Origin: Gammaproteobacteria bacterium
GTDB lineage: Bacteria > Pseudomonadota > Gammaproteobacteria > UBA1113
Assembly: GCA_021156165.1 (NCBI GenBank)
Contig: JAJNBM010000004.1
Coordinates: 1-59,736, forward strand
Reading direction: 5' to 3'
DNA: 59,736 nt
Shown here: one piece after another, positions 8,310 to 17,730 of the stretch
Layout: each line of letters starts with the position of its first letter
Position numbering within the stretch: the first letter of the stretch is position 1
Notes under the pieces: generated by a model
Seen by the model: only the letters and a program-made list of their open reading frames with translations
The model's database searches: none
Told to the model about the DNA's origin: nothing
Translations under genes and position numbers: made by a program

Positions 8310-8954
8310 TTAAATCCAGCGTGCCGTTGTAGTCATTACTTTTGCCATCATGCGCATCAATAGAGAAACGGGTTTTGGCAATAATGCAGCCCCGGCGCTT
8401 ATGGCCTGCGTTGCATGACGCGCTTCGTCTTCATACATAAACGCTACAATTTCACGGCTACGGCTATCGGCCACGGGCAAACAGCGTAAATGCGAATTTA
8501 AATGGGCCATCACTTGATGCTCCGTTTCGGTCACAAAGCCTAAACTCCACTTATCGCCAAAAATTCCAGCAATAGCGCCTATCATAAATGATCCTGTATA
8601 CCAAAAAAGTGCTAGATAACTGGTATGACTGTCTAATTCAATTAAACGCGTTTCACACCAAGCCAGATGATCCACTTCCTCTAAAGCGGCTTGCCGCATT
8701 TTTTCAGCCACGAAGGGATCGCGTGCGGTTAAGGCTTGACCTTGGTATAAACCCTGTGCTGCGACTTCACCCGCATGATTAACACGCATGCACTGTGCAG
8801 AAAGGCGTTTTTCTAAGGAGGTGAGCGTGGGGGTTGCGCTGTGAGCAGGACTAGGGCGTACCGCCACGGCAGAATGCGCCAGGGTTTTTAGAGCGGCATC
8901 AAACTGTAGGATTAAACTTTCAACGAGCCCTCGTTTTGTATTAAGAATGTCCAT
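8310..8954 (-). CDS. coq7: Coq7-type 3-demethoxyubiquinol hydroxylase
   Basis: About 214 residues from the ATG at 8954, the usual length for proteobacterial Coq7. It is a di-iron membrane-associated monooxygenase that hydroxylates the C-6 position in ubiquinone synthesis. Iron-ligand motifs are visible: EVAAQGLYQGQ, ALEEVDHLAW, TETEHQVMAHL and YEDEARHA. The open frame extends 90 codons upstream, but that part runs through a family A palindromic element (9037-9199) and does not resemble Coq7, whereas LILQFDAALKTL just after 8954 matches the family start. A GGGGGGAGG run abuts the chosen ATG, so the exact start codon has some uncertainty. Confidence 0.88.
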   Translation of the reverse strand: MDILNTKRGLVESLILQFDAALKTLAHSAVAVRPSPAHSATPTLTSLEKRLSAQCMRVNHAGEVAAQGLYQGQALTARDPFVAEKMRQAALEEVDHLAWCETRLIELDSHTSYLALFWYTGSFMIGAIAGIFGDKWSLGFVTETEHQVMAHLNSHLRCLPVADSRSREIVAFMYEDEARHATQAISAGAALLPKPVSLLMRMMAKVMTTTARWI

Positions 8955-9036
8955 CCTCCCCCCATGCCGATGATGTTTACTAGCGGCGTTTAACAATGCC
9001 CTAACCTTATCATATTTAAGCCATAAAGAGTACCAG

Positions 9037-9199
9037 TAGGGTCTATACCCATTGAGTTTATCGGCTGCAAAATGAATCAAGCAGTCCAAATATGAGCAAA
9101 TTTTCGTCCAATATGGCCCAATATTCTTCTCAAATTTGCTACTATTCTGCCTGGCTTGATTTATTTTTCGCTTCGCAAACTCAATGGCTCCAGGCCCTA
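9037..9199. repeat. Family A long-hairpin element, copy 1
   Basis: A 163-base imperfect palindrome. The ends TAGGGTCTATACCCATTGAG and, reversed, TAGGGCCTGGAGCCATTGAG pair with a few mismatches. The core carries GCAAATTT/AAATTTGC arms as in the copies at 48954-49111 and 54478-54639. It lies upstream of coq7 and keeps that reading frame open, so an over-long Coq7 can be called by mistake. It has no transposase; it resembles a miniature inverted-repeat element. Confidence 0.85.
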
Positions 9200-9291
9200 G
9201 TTTTCTTTGAAAAAAATAGCCCAAAAGGTTAACATTATAGTGTAGATACGCTATGATGGGGGAGATAACAATGCAAAGCTAGAGGTTTATT

Positions 9292-10800
9292 ATGCGTAAG
9301 GCAGCCATCGTCACCAGTATCAGTATTATCATTGCCTTTTTTTTGGGCACGCCCTATTTTTTTGGTCAAACCAATCAATCTTTGAACGATGAACTCTTGA
9401 CCCGTGCCAATCATATGTTACAAGGCAAAGGGGAGCCACTTCCGGTAGCGCAGCAAGATGTAGTCGCCAGCTTTGTCATTGACGAAAAAATTTATCACGG
9501 CCCTTTTTATTGGGGCAAAGATGCTGGAGGCAAATCCCATTTTGGTTTCGGTCGTGGCTATTTTGTTTCGATGATCAGCCCCAATGAGCAAACACGGCAA
9601 TGGTTACAAGCACAAGGCTTACGATCCCAAAGCAATAATTGGGAAGAACGGTCCGCCGAAATATCCTTATTAGGCCGAATCCGCGCCACCAGCTACATTT
9701 CTGCATTAAATTTTAAGAATAGCGATACCACCCTAAATTGGCAAGGAGCTAAAACTAAAATGACCTTGTCTCCGGGTTTGAACAACCTTAAAGCCAACGT
9801 AACCATTGGTGCCTTGTCCTACGATCAAAAACAATCCAGACTTGAAATACCCAGCGCGAATGTCAACGTAAAATTACGCTATAAAACGGGTCTATGGGTA
9901 GGCTCATCCGAATTAAAAGTCCCGCAAATTACGACTAACCGCAATGATAAAGCAGAACTAACCCTTAACAATTTTTTGTTGCAAGGTAACTCGAATGTCA
10001 GTGGCAACTTACTCAGCACCACCGTTACGCTCGCGGCAGATAGCATGCAAATGGGTGCTGTAGATTATGGCCCATTCAGTTATAACCTGAACATGCAGAA
10101 TGTCGATGCGACGGCCTGGTTAAAACTGAAAGATTTGGCTTCGCAATACGATACTTTAATGAATGCCAATTCATTGCAATATAACCTCAACTTAACGCAA
10201 TATCATCGCGGCTGGTTTAGGTCAAACGCACAAATAGTGTTGACAATTAGCCGTCCTAAACCTACGGGACTCATTCAGGGACAATTACATAATTTGAGCA
10301 GGCAATCTGAACTCTTAATCCTGGGGAATGAAATCAGCAAAACGCTGCCTGCTGTAGTCAATAAGGGTGCTCAATTTAGTTTGCAGCCTACGCCAGGCCA
10401 TGCTCAGCCTAGCATGTTGCAAATCGATGCTTCGCTCACTTTTCCTAAAGTGCTCCAAGCAGAAGACATAGGACAGTTGATTGAAAAAGCCGAAGCCCAT
10501 ATCAACGTCTTATTCTTGGCTGATTTAATTAAGATGGCGACGGAGCATCAATACCCTGAAAAAACCAGCGCTGATGTGAATGCAACGACAGAAGCTTTAC
10601 TCAATAAATGGGTTGCCTCTGGGTACTTAAGTCGCAGTGATGCACAATATCTATTTAGTCTAGATTACTCGCAAGGTAAATTAAGCCTGAATGGTAAAAC
10701 CATGGCCGATACTGCTGCAGAGGTAGTATCTGATAGCGTAGTCTCAGGCGTGGTGGCGCCAGCGGCCGGTGCTGTTCCTATTACTCCGGCGGGGAAATAA
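9292..10800 (+). CDS. YdgA-like DUF945 family protein
   Basis: A 502-residue protein with an N-terminal hydrophobic signal-anchor (about residues 5-24, IVTSISIIIAFFLGTPYFFG core) and a long beta-rich periplasmic body, matching the general form of YdgA/DUF945 proteins. The start has a GAGG site before the ATG. Function in this family is poorly defined; envelope-related roles have been proposed. The C-terminal portion (about 390-470) is helical and ends in a Gly/Ala/Pro-rich tail. It stands alone, divergent from coq7 and convergent with the TSUP gene only four bases away. Confidence 0.75.
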   Translation: MRKAAIVTSISIIIAFFLGTPYFFGQTNQSLNDELLTRANHMLQGKGEPLPVAQQDVVASFVIDEKIYHGPFYWGKDAGGKSHFGFGRGYFVSMISPNEQTRQWLQAQGLRSQSNNWEERSAEISLLGRIRATSYISALNFKNSDTTLNWQGAKTKMTLSPGLNNLKANVTIGALSYDQKQSRLEIPSANVNVKLRYKTGLWVGSSELKVPQITTNRNDKAELTLNNFLLQGNSNVSGNLLSTTVTLAADSMQMGAVDYGPFSYNLNMQNVDATAWLKLKDLASQYDTLMNANSLQYNLNLTQYHRGWFRSNAQIVLTISRPKPTGLIQGQLHNLSRQSELLILGNEISKTLPAVVNKGAQFSLQPTPGHAQPSMLQIDASLTFPKVLQAEDIGQLIEKAEAHINVLFLADLIKMATEHQYPEKTSADVNATTEALLNKWVASGYLSRSDAQYLFSLDYSQGKLSLNGKTMADTAAEVVSDSVVSGVVAPAAGAVPITPAGK

Positions 10801-10803
10801 CCT

Positions 10804-11580
10804 TCACATCTTAATCCAATCATAAAACAACACGAGTATATTCACAAAGATCACCGTCATAAAAAGTGGCCGCACTAGTTTTGATCCTTTTAAAATGACC
10901 ATATGCGCGCCCCAATAACTTCCTATCAGTTGTCCAATACCCATGATAGCCCCTATAATAAAACTGACCTCGCCGTAATACAGAAAGATAGACAAGGCAA
11001 TTAAATTACTTTTTAGGTTTAAAACCTTCGCATACCCAGAGGCTTCCAAAAAGGTGTACCCTAAAAAGAAAACAACCGCAATGATCCACAAATTCCCTGT
11101 TCCAGGCCCAAAAAAAGCATCATAAAATCCCAAAATAAAACCAAACAGTGGAAAGAACACTGGTTCAGGCAGATGTTTTTTCCCAGGCTTTAAACCTAAT
11201 TCTTTATTCAACAGATTAAAAATAAACACCGCCAATAATAAGAAGGGGATAATATATTTCATAAAATGATTAGAGATATAATTCACTAGCACGGCCCCCG
11301 TAACTGCGCCGAGAACCCCCATCAGCAAGCCACGGTAAATCATTTTGAAATTGATAAATCCTCTCCTGTGATATTTGTAGACTGCCATGCTCAGGCCAAA
11401 TATACTCTGAAATTTGTTGGTTCCTAAAGCCGTGGTCACAGGCAAACCACTATATATCAGCGCAGGTACACTAATGAGCCCCCCTCCTCCCGTGATGGTA
11501 TCTATAAAACCGGATAAGAAAGCCATGCCAAATAGAAAAAGATACAACATGTGAGTATGTAGAGAAAAATAGTGTTGCAT
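10804..11580 (-). CDS. TSUP/TauE-SafE family membrane transporter
   Basis: About 258 residues with roughly eight membrane helices. GFIDTITGGGGLISVPALI near the N-terminus and the internal FYDAFFGPGTGNLW repeat are the hallmark paired segments of the sulfite exporter TauE/SafE (DUF81) family. I favour the ATG at 11580 because a GAGGAA site lies about nine bases before it; the in-frame ATG at 11601 has none. Members move sulfur-containing anions or organic acids across the inner membrane; the substrate here is unknown. No operon partner: the flanking genes are convergent ydgA-like and upstream pdxY. Confidence 0.85.
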   Translation of the reverse strand: MQHYFSLHTHMLYLFLFGMAFLSGFIDTITGGGGLISVPALIYSGLPVTTALGTNKFQSIFGLSMAVYKYHRRGFINFKMIYRGLLMGVLGAVTGAVLVNYISNHFMKYIIPFLLLAVFIFNLLNKELGLKPGKKHLPEPVFFPLFGFILGFYDAFFGPGTGNLWIIAVVFFLGYTFLEASGYAKVLNLKSNLIALSIFLYYGEVSFIIGAIMGIGQLIGSYWGAHMVILKGSKLVRPLFMTVIFVNILVLFYDWIKM

Positions 11581-11646
11581 GGGAACCAATTCCTCATTCA
11601 TATAAATAACGAGTAGCGATTTTACACTAAAACTTGTAGGCAGTGA

Positions 11647-12486
11647 TTAAATCATTATACTATTTACAGCCACCGTATTGTCTTGTTTATAATCTACATC
11701 CAATACGCGCAATTCCCGCCCGCCGCTGGCGGCTGTTTTGGCTAAGACTCTATTCATTAAATCTACACTGCGCCGCAACGCATGATCTAGATTTTTATAG
11801 GTCAAATAAGACCCCAAAAAAACGGCTGAAAACAAATCGCCGGTGCCACTCGGCGGTACTGGAAAAGTATATTCCTTCGCTGCCAATAAATAGTGCTGAT
11901 TACCCTCCCCACCATAAATATGCAAGGTATCCGGCGCAACATCATTTAATTTAACACCGGTAATGATCACCACTTGTGAGCCCTTGTCTTGAAAAAATTG
12001 GGCTGTGGTTTTGAGATCAGCAACTGTTTTAATAGGAATGCCGGATAAAGTCTCCGCTTCATACTGATTCGGCGTAATAATATCAGCAACCAAATGGTGT
12101 TTAAAAAATTCCAATACCTCAGGCTTAACAAAACAATGCTGATTGCCGATGACCGGATCGCACAGATACAGCAAAGCTGGGTTTTTCGCCTTGAAACGCT
12201 TCACCGTCTCGGCTACTTCATGACAAATAGCTTCGCTGCCCATATAGCCAGATAAAATAGCTTGACAAGAAGGAATTAAATTTAACGTTTCCAAACCCAA
12301 TATGACCTGGTGGATGTGTTCTTTGGAAAATATTTCGCCTTCCCAATGGCCATAACCAGTGTGGTTTGAAAATTGTACCGTATTCACGGGCCAAACATCA
12401 TACCCCATCGCTTGCAGGGGATAAACCGCCGCCTTGTTGCCCACATATCCGTAAGCCACATGAGATTGAATGGATAAAATAGCCAT
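11647..12486 (-). CDS. pdxY: Pyridoxal kinase
   Basis: A 279-residue ribokinase-like enzyme phosphorylating pyridoxal to pyridoxal 5'-phosphate, a vitamin B6 salvage step. The N-terminal SIQSHVAYGYVGNKAA segment, the NTVQFSNHTGYG substrate loop, the LCDPVIGN motif, and the catalytic anion-hole motif PPSGTGDLFSAVFLG near residue 225 are all intact. Several genes in the window need PLP (glyA) or bind it (epmB family), though there is no operon link. Confidence 0.93.
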   Translation of the reverse strand: MAILSIQSHVAYGYVGNKAAVYPLQAMGYDVWPVNTVQFSNHTGYGHWEGEIFSKEHIHQVILGLETLNLIPSCQAILSGYMGSEAICHEVAETVKRFKAKNPALLYLCDPVIGNQHCFVKPEVLEFFKHHLVADIITPNQYEAETLSGIPIKTVADLKTTAQFFQDKGSQVVIITGVKLNDVAPDTLHIYGGEGNQHYLLAAKEYTFPVPPSGTGDLFSAVFLGSYLTYKNLDHALRRSVDLMNRVLAKTAASGGRELRVLDVDYKQDNTVAVNSIMI

Positions 12487-12581
12487 TTTTTTTTCGCTTT
12501 TCTATTGCAATGGTACGAATTCTATCATAGAATGCCGATAATAGCATGGTGGCTAAGAATACAAGATAAGGAGATATGATC

Positions 12582-12815
12582 ATGGCACAAAATAATGCCT
12601 TGTTTAACACGGATGATAATGATCAAGAAATTGTTCAAGAACGCTTAGATGAATTCTTTTCTTCTGTCATGGGGTTATTGCACAGTAATCCTGCTCAACC
12701 TAAACGTAATGCCAAAGAAATGGTCGAAATGCGCCGACAAGTGGAAGAGATTCTGATCAAAAAGCAAACTCGAGAATTGTATGAAGATACATTGCTAGAA
12801 ATGGAAATTAGCTAG
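12582..12815 (+). CDS. Small acidic hypothetical protein
   Basis: A 77-residue cytoplasmic, charged, probably helical protein. AAGGAG lies about eight bases before the ATG at 12582, better spacing than to the in-frame ATG at 12576. The middle (EMVEMRRQVEEILIKKQTRE region) looks like an amphipathic helix and may be a coiled coil. I do not recognise a family. It is divergent from pdxY and followed by a 500-base stretch with no secure gene. Confidence 0.6.
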   Translation: MAQNNALFNTDDNDQEIVQERLDEFFSSVMGLLHSNPAQPKRNAKEMVEMRRQVEEILIKKQTRELYEDTLLEMEIS

Positions 12816-12844
12816 GGCTAACGTTCAATAAGGAGTTGTATATT

Positions 12845-12883
12845 ATGAGGCATGGATATTTCGTAGGCAAGTGGTATTCTTAA
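12845..12883 (+). CDS. Possible 12-residue ORF with strong ribosome-binding site
   Basis: AAGGAG nine bases before ATG, then MRHGYFVGKWYS and TAA. It directly follows the small acidic protein gene. It may be a leader peptide, the start of a decayed gene, or chance. Confidence 0.2.
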   Translation: MRHGYFVGKWYS

Positions 12884-13312
12884 AATTATTGTGTTTTTTC
12901 TTACAATGTCCTTGCACTTTCCCCAAAATAGTCTATAGTTAAAATAGAGGGTTCACTTAAGATTTCCTTAAGGTATCTGTTAGAAACCTTAACTGTTGAG
13001 GAGCTTCGCTTGGTAAAATGGCTTTTTGCTGACCAATCTCCTTATTATGTGGGGTCTACGCAATAGGGGTTATCGCCAGAACCTCCGAGTCTAGACCAAC
13101 GATTTTCAACCCTGCCCTGGGTATTTAATCTGCGGGGCTGTGGTAGTGGTGTGCTGAGTACTTTTTCATTATCTCCGACACCACTTCCTAAGCACTCAGT
13201 AGCCGCTGTCGCAGCTCCGTAGATTACCTTCAAAGCATCTTTCCTTCTAGCTTGCGAAAGTGCGTAAAAATTCTTATTATGTAGACATTTGAGCCTTGAG
13301 TAAGTAACTAGT
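12884..13312. other. Gap with possible gene remnants
   Basis: No secure gene. On the plus strand a start-less open frame at roughly 12938-13066 ends in codons for VEELRLVKWLFADQSPYY and looks like the tail of a decayed gene. On the minus strand an open frame 13045-13326 could encode 93 residues (containing GAATAATECLGSGVGDNEK), but its only ATG lies inside the dam coding start and no ribosome-binding site was evident. Either may be a remnant. Confidence 0.4.
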
Positions 13313-14128
13313 ATGACAAACCGCATTCGACCTTTCTTAAAATGGGCTGGTGGTAAATTTAAGCTGAGCCATTGGATCAGCCAGCATTTACCTCTAGGTT
13401 CGCGCCTAATTGAACCGTTTGTGGGTGCAGGCGCTATATTTTTAAACAGCTCCTTTGATCATTATCTTTTAAGCGACTGTAATCCTGATCTCATCAATTT
13501 ATATGAATGTTTACAGAAAGAAGGCGTGCCTTTTATTGATTTTTGTCAATCCTTTTTTACTGTGGCTAATAATACTGTGAAGCGTTATTATCATTTACGG
13601 CAGCGCTTTAATTGCAGTACTGATTTACACGAAAAAGCAGCGTTGTTTTTATATTTAAATCGCCATTGTTTCAACGGCTTGTGCCGTTACAATAATAAGG
13701 GGCATTTTAATGTACCCATGGGAGAATATACAAGACCTTATTTTCCTTACAATGAAATGCACGCTTTTCATGAAAAAGCACAACGCGCTATTTTTAGCTG
13801 TGAAGATTTTACCAGCATTATGCGTAAAGCATGCGCTGAAGATGTGATTTATTGTGACCCCCCCTACTATCCTCTCAGCAATTCTGCCAGCTTCACCCGT
13901 TACCACCTTTCTGATTTCACACTGGATAAACAAATAGTATTAGCAGATCTGTGCACAGAATTACAGCAAAAAGGAATGCGTATTATTGTTTCCAATCACG
14001 CCATACCCGAAACTCGGCGTTTATACAAACAGGCAAAAAAATTAGTCTTTTGTGATGTGCAGCGTACCATTAGCGCTACCGGCCATCAACGCGCAACCGT
14101 TAAAGAGCTGTTGGCCTTATATTTATGA
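13313..14128 (+). CDS. dam: DNA adenine methylase, Dam type
   Basis: A 271-residue class D12 N6-adenine methyltransferase. RPFLKWAGGK near the N-terminus is the SAM-binding motif I; the IEPFVGAGAIFLN segment and the catalytic DPPYYPLS motif (about residue 183) are intact. The length and order fit Dam, which methylates GATC for mismatch repair and replication control; target specificity is inferred. The gene overlaps queG by four bases (ATGA), so they are probably cotranscribed. Confidence 0.9.
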   Translation: MTNRIRPFLKWAGGKFKLSHWISQHLPLGSRLIEPFVGAGAIFLNSSFDHYLLSDCNPDLINLYECLQKEGVPFIDFCQSFFTVANNTVKRYYHLRQRFNCSTDLHEKAALFLYLNRHCFNGLCRYNNKGHFNVPMGEYTRPYFPYNEMHAFHEKAQRAIFSCEDFTSIMRKACAEDVIYCDPPYYPLSNSASFTRYHLSDFTLDKQIVLADLCTELQQKGMRIIVSNHAIPETRRLYKQAKKLVFCDVQRTISATGHQRATVKELLALYL

Positions 14129-15249
14129 CACTATTAGATTTCGATGCTTTAGCAGCAGACATTAAGCAATGGGGCATCGCTTTGGGTTTTGCCGCTGTAG
14201 GCATCTGCGATGTAGATCTGAATACTTATCGCGCCGATTTGAACGCATTTATTGAAAAAGGTTTTCATGGCGAAATGGATTATATGGCACGCAACCCAGA
14301 GCTGCGCACCGATGCCACACATCTACTCGCGGGCGCTTTACGCATTATTTCGGTGCGCTTGAATTACTTACCGCCCAATACTCAACTGGTAAAACAATTA
14401 AAAAACAGCAAAAAAGCCTATATTTCTCGCTATGCCGTCGGTGGTGATTATCATAAATGGATGCGCAAACGCTTAGCCAAACTAGCCAAACAAATTAATG
14501 ATCGGGTAGGTGGTTATGGTTATCGGGCCTTAACCGACAGCGCTCCTTTAATGGAAAAACCCATCGCTGAAAAAGCGGGTTTAGGGTGGATTGGTAAAAA
14601 TACTTTATTACTCAGCAAAGAAGCCGGTTCGTGGTTTTTTCTAGGCGAGCTGCTCACCACCTTACCGCTGCCAGTTGATACCCCTGTCATTCAAGACGGT
14701 TGCCAAAATTGTCAGGCTTGTTTGAAAATATGTCCGACTGGCGCTTTGGTCAATGCCAAACAAATAGATGCTAGACGCTGCATTTCTTATTTAACCATAG
14801 AGCATAAAACGGCAATCCCTTTAGAATTAAGGCCACTGATAGGCAATCGCATTTATGGTTGTGATGATTGTCAACTCATTTGTCCGTGGAATCGCTATGC
14901 GCCCGCAACAGCTGAAACGCATTTTCACGCCCGCCACGATTTCGACAGCGCAGAATTAATAGATTTATTTTCTTGGAATGAAAATACCTTTTTAGAAAAA
15001 ACCCTAGGCTCTGCTATACGCCGTTTAGGTCACGCGCGGTGGTTACGTAATATTGCCGTTGCCATGGGCAATGCCGTTTACGATGAGGCCATTATTACCG
15101 CCTTAAAACAGCGTTTAGACTATGCCGATATCATGGTCAAAGAACATATTGAATGGGCATTGGCGCAACAATTGTTAAAGAAAGATAAAGTGCCTATAGA
15201 TGATCCCCTCTTGAAAAAAATAACAGCTAAGTTGAATGTACATTATTAG
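14125..15249 (+). CDS. queG: Epoxyqueuosine reductase
   Basis: A 374-residue cobalamin- and Fe-S-dependent enzyme that reduces epoxyqueuosine to queuosine in tRNA wobble positions. Two ferredoxin-like cysteine motifs are visible, CQNCQACLKICPTGAL near residue 193 and CDDCQLICPWN near 251. The N-terminal half carries ISRYAVGGDYHKWMRKRL, and the GLGWIGKNTLL motif is intact. A C-terminal HEAT-like segment follows. Length is normal. Queuosine formation would also need other Que enzymes or queuine salvage not seen here. Confidence 0.93.
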   Translation: MTLLDFDALAADIKQWGIALGFAAVGICDVDLNTYRADLNAFIEKGFHGEMDYMARNPELRTDATHLLAGALRIISVRLNYLPPNTQLVKQLKNSKKAYISRYAVGGDYHKWMRKRLAKLAKQINDRVGGYGYRALTDSAPLMEKPIAEKAGLGWIGKNTLLLSKEAGSWFFLGELLTTLPLPVDTPVIQDGCQNCQACLKICPTGALVNAKQIDARRCISYLTIEHKTAIPLELRPLIGNRIYGCDDCQLICPWNRYAPATAETHFHARHDFDSAELIDLFSWNENTFLEKTLGSAIRRLGHARWLRNIAVAMGNAVYDEAIITALKQRLDYADIMVKEHIEWALAQQLLKKDKVPIDDPLLKKITAKLNVHY

Positions 15250-15428
15250 GCTATAGTGTTAGCGCCGACCCAGAGATTCCCCCTAAAGCGCGTGACCGCG
15301 CACTCTGAACTTTGAGGTAAAGTATTTTTTAGATTTTCAAAACACCCCAATCCTTCATTCCATTTAGGCAGCACAATTTTAATCGATCCCCCTTTACGTA
15401 TTGAAAATTCCTTCGTCGCATAAACCCT

Positions 15429-16280
15429 TTACTTTCTACGTTGAACGTTTTGCACTGGAATGCTGGCTTCTTGTACTGGGTCAGCTGGTTGCGTCAACCT
15501 TTTGCCAAAAGCAATACCGTATGCTACTTCAAGAGTCACTACTAACCCATATTCATCGCGATAAGCTTCATAAGCTTTTTCTAAGCATTGCCACTGACGG
15601 GGTGTGATCAGACCTTTATTCATATTTTGCAAGAAATAAGTCGGTCCTTGCCGCACTGCTAACATTAATTGCGCAAAAGTTTTATAATATAAACTGAAAT
15701 ACTCTACATCGACTACGGGATTTTTAAATTGCGCGTGCTGCAATAAATCACCCCAATTGTGCATGTCTGTAAAAGTAGGGATATAGGGTTTATCGGATAT
15801 GTTTAAAAATACTTGCCGTAATTCTTTTAAAGAATCCGGCGCCAAAACAGAAAATAACAACACGCCATTAGGTTTTAGAATGCGGTGAATTTCTAGAATA
15901 ACCATTTCGGGAGTTGCACTCCAATGTAACATCAGGTGACAAAAAACCAAATCTACAGAATGATCTGCAAAAGGTAATAATTCTGCTCGCGCACACAACG
16001 CGGACTCTTTAGATTCGGCTAGATTGCGCAATTGAGAAAGCGCATAATCAACGGCAATTACGCGCGACTGTGGATAATGTTGTGTGAGCATTTCTGTAAA
16101 AATGCCGCTGCCTGCGCCCAGATCAACAATAACGCTCGGCTGCAGATTAAGTGAGGGTAAACGTTGCAATAAATTTTCGCCCACTACTTCGCTCACAGTG
16201 GTGTAATAATCACCGCGCGCGCCCAGACGTTGAAAATCAGCATAAATGCGGGGCGGATAAATAGCAAAAGATGTTTTCAT
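15429..16280 (-). CDS. bioC: BioC-like malonyl-ACP O-methyltransferase
   Basis: A 283-residue class I SAM methyltransferase. Motif I is VDLGAGSGIFTEML near residue 49, with the acidic motif II VIAVDYALSQL and the post-motif LKPNGVLLFSVLAPDSLKEL that resembles BioC, which methylates malonyl-ACP to start pimelate synthesis for biotin. The divergent comF gene is a common bio-locus neighbour in gammaproteobacteria. No other biotin gene is in the window, so a generic methyltransferase is not excluded. Confidence 0.78.
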   Translation of the reverse strand: MKTSFAIYPPRIYADFQRLGARGDYYTTVSEVVGENLLQRLPSLNLQPSVIVDLGAGSGIFTEMLTQHYPQSRVIAVDYALSQLRNLAESKESALCARAELLPFADHSVDLVFCHLMLHWSATPEMVILEIHRILKPNGVLLFSVLAPDSLKELRQVFLNISDKPYIPTFTDMHNWGDLLQHAQFKNPVVDVEYFSLYYKTFAQLMLAVRQGPTYFLQNMNKGLITPRQWQCLEKAYEAYRDEYGLVVTLEVAYGIAFGKRLTQPADPVQEASIPVQNVQRRK

Positions 16281-16336
16281 AAATGCATTTTTAATATATA
16301 ATTAGTAGAATTCTTAATGATGGTGTCTACTCTCTT

Positions 16337-17020
16337 ATGTTTAACTTGTTATGGCCAACGCGTTGCCTTATTTGTCTACAAACTGTGGCCGCCACCCATC
16401 CCATCGAACACTTATGCTCGGGCTGTTTGAATATATTGCCATGGAATACACCCGCTTGTGCCCGCTGTGCGCAACCATTACCTAGCACGCAGCCCTATTG
16501 CGCACACTGTTTAAAAAATCCCATGCCACAGCAACGTACCTACATTGTGTTCCATTATACTCCGCCTATCAGCGATTGGATCCACGCCGCTAAATTTGGA
16601 GCAAGCTTCATCCATTGCCGTTTACTCAGTCAATTATTATCGCATACCTTGGCACGCAGAAGCACGCCTTGGCCACAATGCATACTGCCCATACCTTTAC
16701 ACCCCCGCCGCCTCCGGCAACGCGGTTATAATCAAGCCATTGAGATCGCACGCCCGCTGTGTCACCGTTTTGATATTCCCATGGATATCCGGTCTTTGCT
16801 GCGCCATCGTTATAACCAGCCACAAAGCAAGTTAGCTCTTAAAGAGCGCAAAAACAATGTGCGCGATAGCTTTCAGCTGCAACAACCCCTTGCCGTTTCG
16901 CATATAGCCTTGTTAGACGATGTAAGCACTAGTGGTAATACCTTAGAAGCCGCTAGTCGCGCTTTATTGATGCAGGGTCCTTTAGAATTAGAATATTGGT
17001 GTATTGCAAAACCGTTTTAA
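16337..17020 (+). CDS. comF: ComF-family phosphoribosyltransferase-like protein
   Basis: A 227-residue protein with an N-terminal zinc-ribbon of paired cysteines (CLIC near residue 10, CSGC near 27, CARC and CAHC near 42-57) and a C-terminal phosphoribosyltransferase fold. The PRPP loop reads IALLDDVSTSGNTLEAA. ComF is linked to DNA uptake and transformation; dprA at 52.7-53.8 kb is consistent with a natural-competence capacity, though comEA and comEC are not seen. The gene ends at TAA directly abutting a family B repeat. Confidence 0.9.
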   Translation: MFNLLWPTRCLICLQTVAATHPIEHLCSGCLNILPWNTPACARCAQPLPSTQPYCAHCLKNPMPQQRTYIVFHYTPPISDWIHAAKFGASFIHCRLLSQLLSHTLARRSTPWPQCILPIPLHPRRLRQRGYNQAIEIARPLCHRFDIPMDIRSLLRHRYNQPQSKLALKERKNNVRDSFQLQQPLAVSHIALLDDVSTSGNTLEAASRALLMQGPLELEYWCIAKPF

Positions 17021-17148
17021 TATATTCTTCGCATTTGGCTTTTGGGCTTTGTTGCCTGCGCCCATCTCGCCGCACAAGTCATGTATGAAATATATACTCC
17101 TTGTGCTCGAGAGCTAGGCGCCTCGCTTACTCAACTGCTGTGAGTATA
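17021..17148. repeat. Family B repeat, copy 1
   Basis: A 128-base element running TATATTCTTCGCATTTGG to CTGCTGTGAGTATA. It fills nearly the entire space between the convergent comF and orn genes, ending two bases before the orn stop codon. The ends are short imperfect inverted repeats (TATACTC/GAGTATA). Related copies: 17731-17858 (opposite orientation), 18516-18645 and 38348-38473. Confidence 0.85.
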
Positions 17149-17150
17149 CT

Positions 17151-17696
17151 TTACCAAGTCTGTATCTTCTCACGATAATACCTAAGCTCGGCAATGGAAT
17201 CATAAATATCATCCAACGCTCTATGCCGTGAGTCTTTCTGCAGCCCATCCAGGATTTCCGGACGCCACCGGCGGGCTAATTCTTTAAGCGTACTGACATC
17301 GATTTGTCTATAATGAAAATAGTGCTCTAATTCAGGCATGTGTTCTGCTAGAAAACGTCTGTCCTGACAAATGCTATTGCCGCACATAGGGGATACCCCG
17401 GCACGGATATGTTTTTTTAAAAAATCTAGTGTTTGTTCTTCTGCTTGGCGTTCATCGTAATGGCTAGCGCGCACTCTATCAACCAAACCTGATTTTTGAT
17501 GTTGATTGACATTCCATTCATCCATACGCGATAACACTGCTTCGCTTTGGTAAATAGCGATTACAGGCCCTTCGGCCAATATATTCAATTCCTTATCCGT
17601 GATAATAGTAGCGATTTCAATAATGCGATCCGTCTTAGGCTGCAAACCTGTCATTTCTAGATCGATCCAAATGAGATCTAGGCCTTGTTGCGACAT
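17151..17696 (-). CDS. orn: Oligoribonuclease
   Basis: A 181-residue DEDDh 3'-5' exonuclease that degrades short oligoribonucleotides such as pGpG and other RNA-decay products. The catalytic motifs are all seen: WIDLEMTGL (Exo I), a central [10 protein letters not shown] (Exo II) and HRALDD (Exo III). The ATG at 17696 gives the standard [17 protein letters not shown] start and has AAGGA upstream; an upstream in-frame ATG would add eight unrelated residues. The gene is bracketed by two family B repeats in opposite orientation. Confidence 0.94.
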   Translation of the reverse strand: MSQQGLDLIWIDLEMTGLQPKTDRIIEIATIITDKELNILAEGPVIAIYQSEAVLSRMDEWNVNQHQKSGLVDRVRASHYDERQAEEQTLDFLKKHIRAGVSPMCGNSICQDRRFLAEHMPELEHYFHYRQIDVSTLKELARRWRPEILDGLQKDSRHRALDDIYDSIAELRYYREKIQTW

Positions 17697-17730
17697 AATT
17701 TTATATCCTTGCATAATCATAACAAAATAA

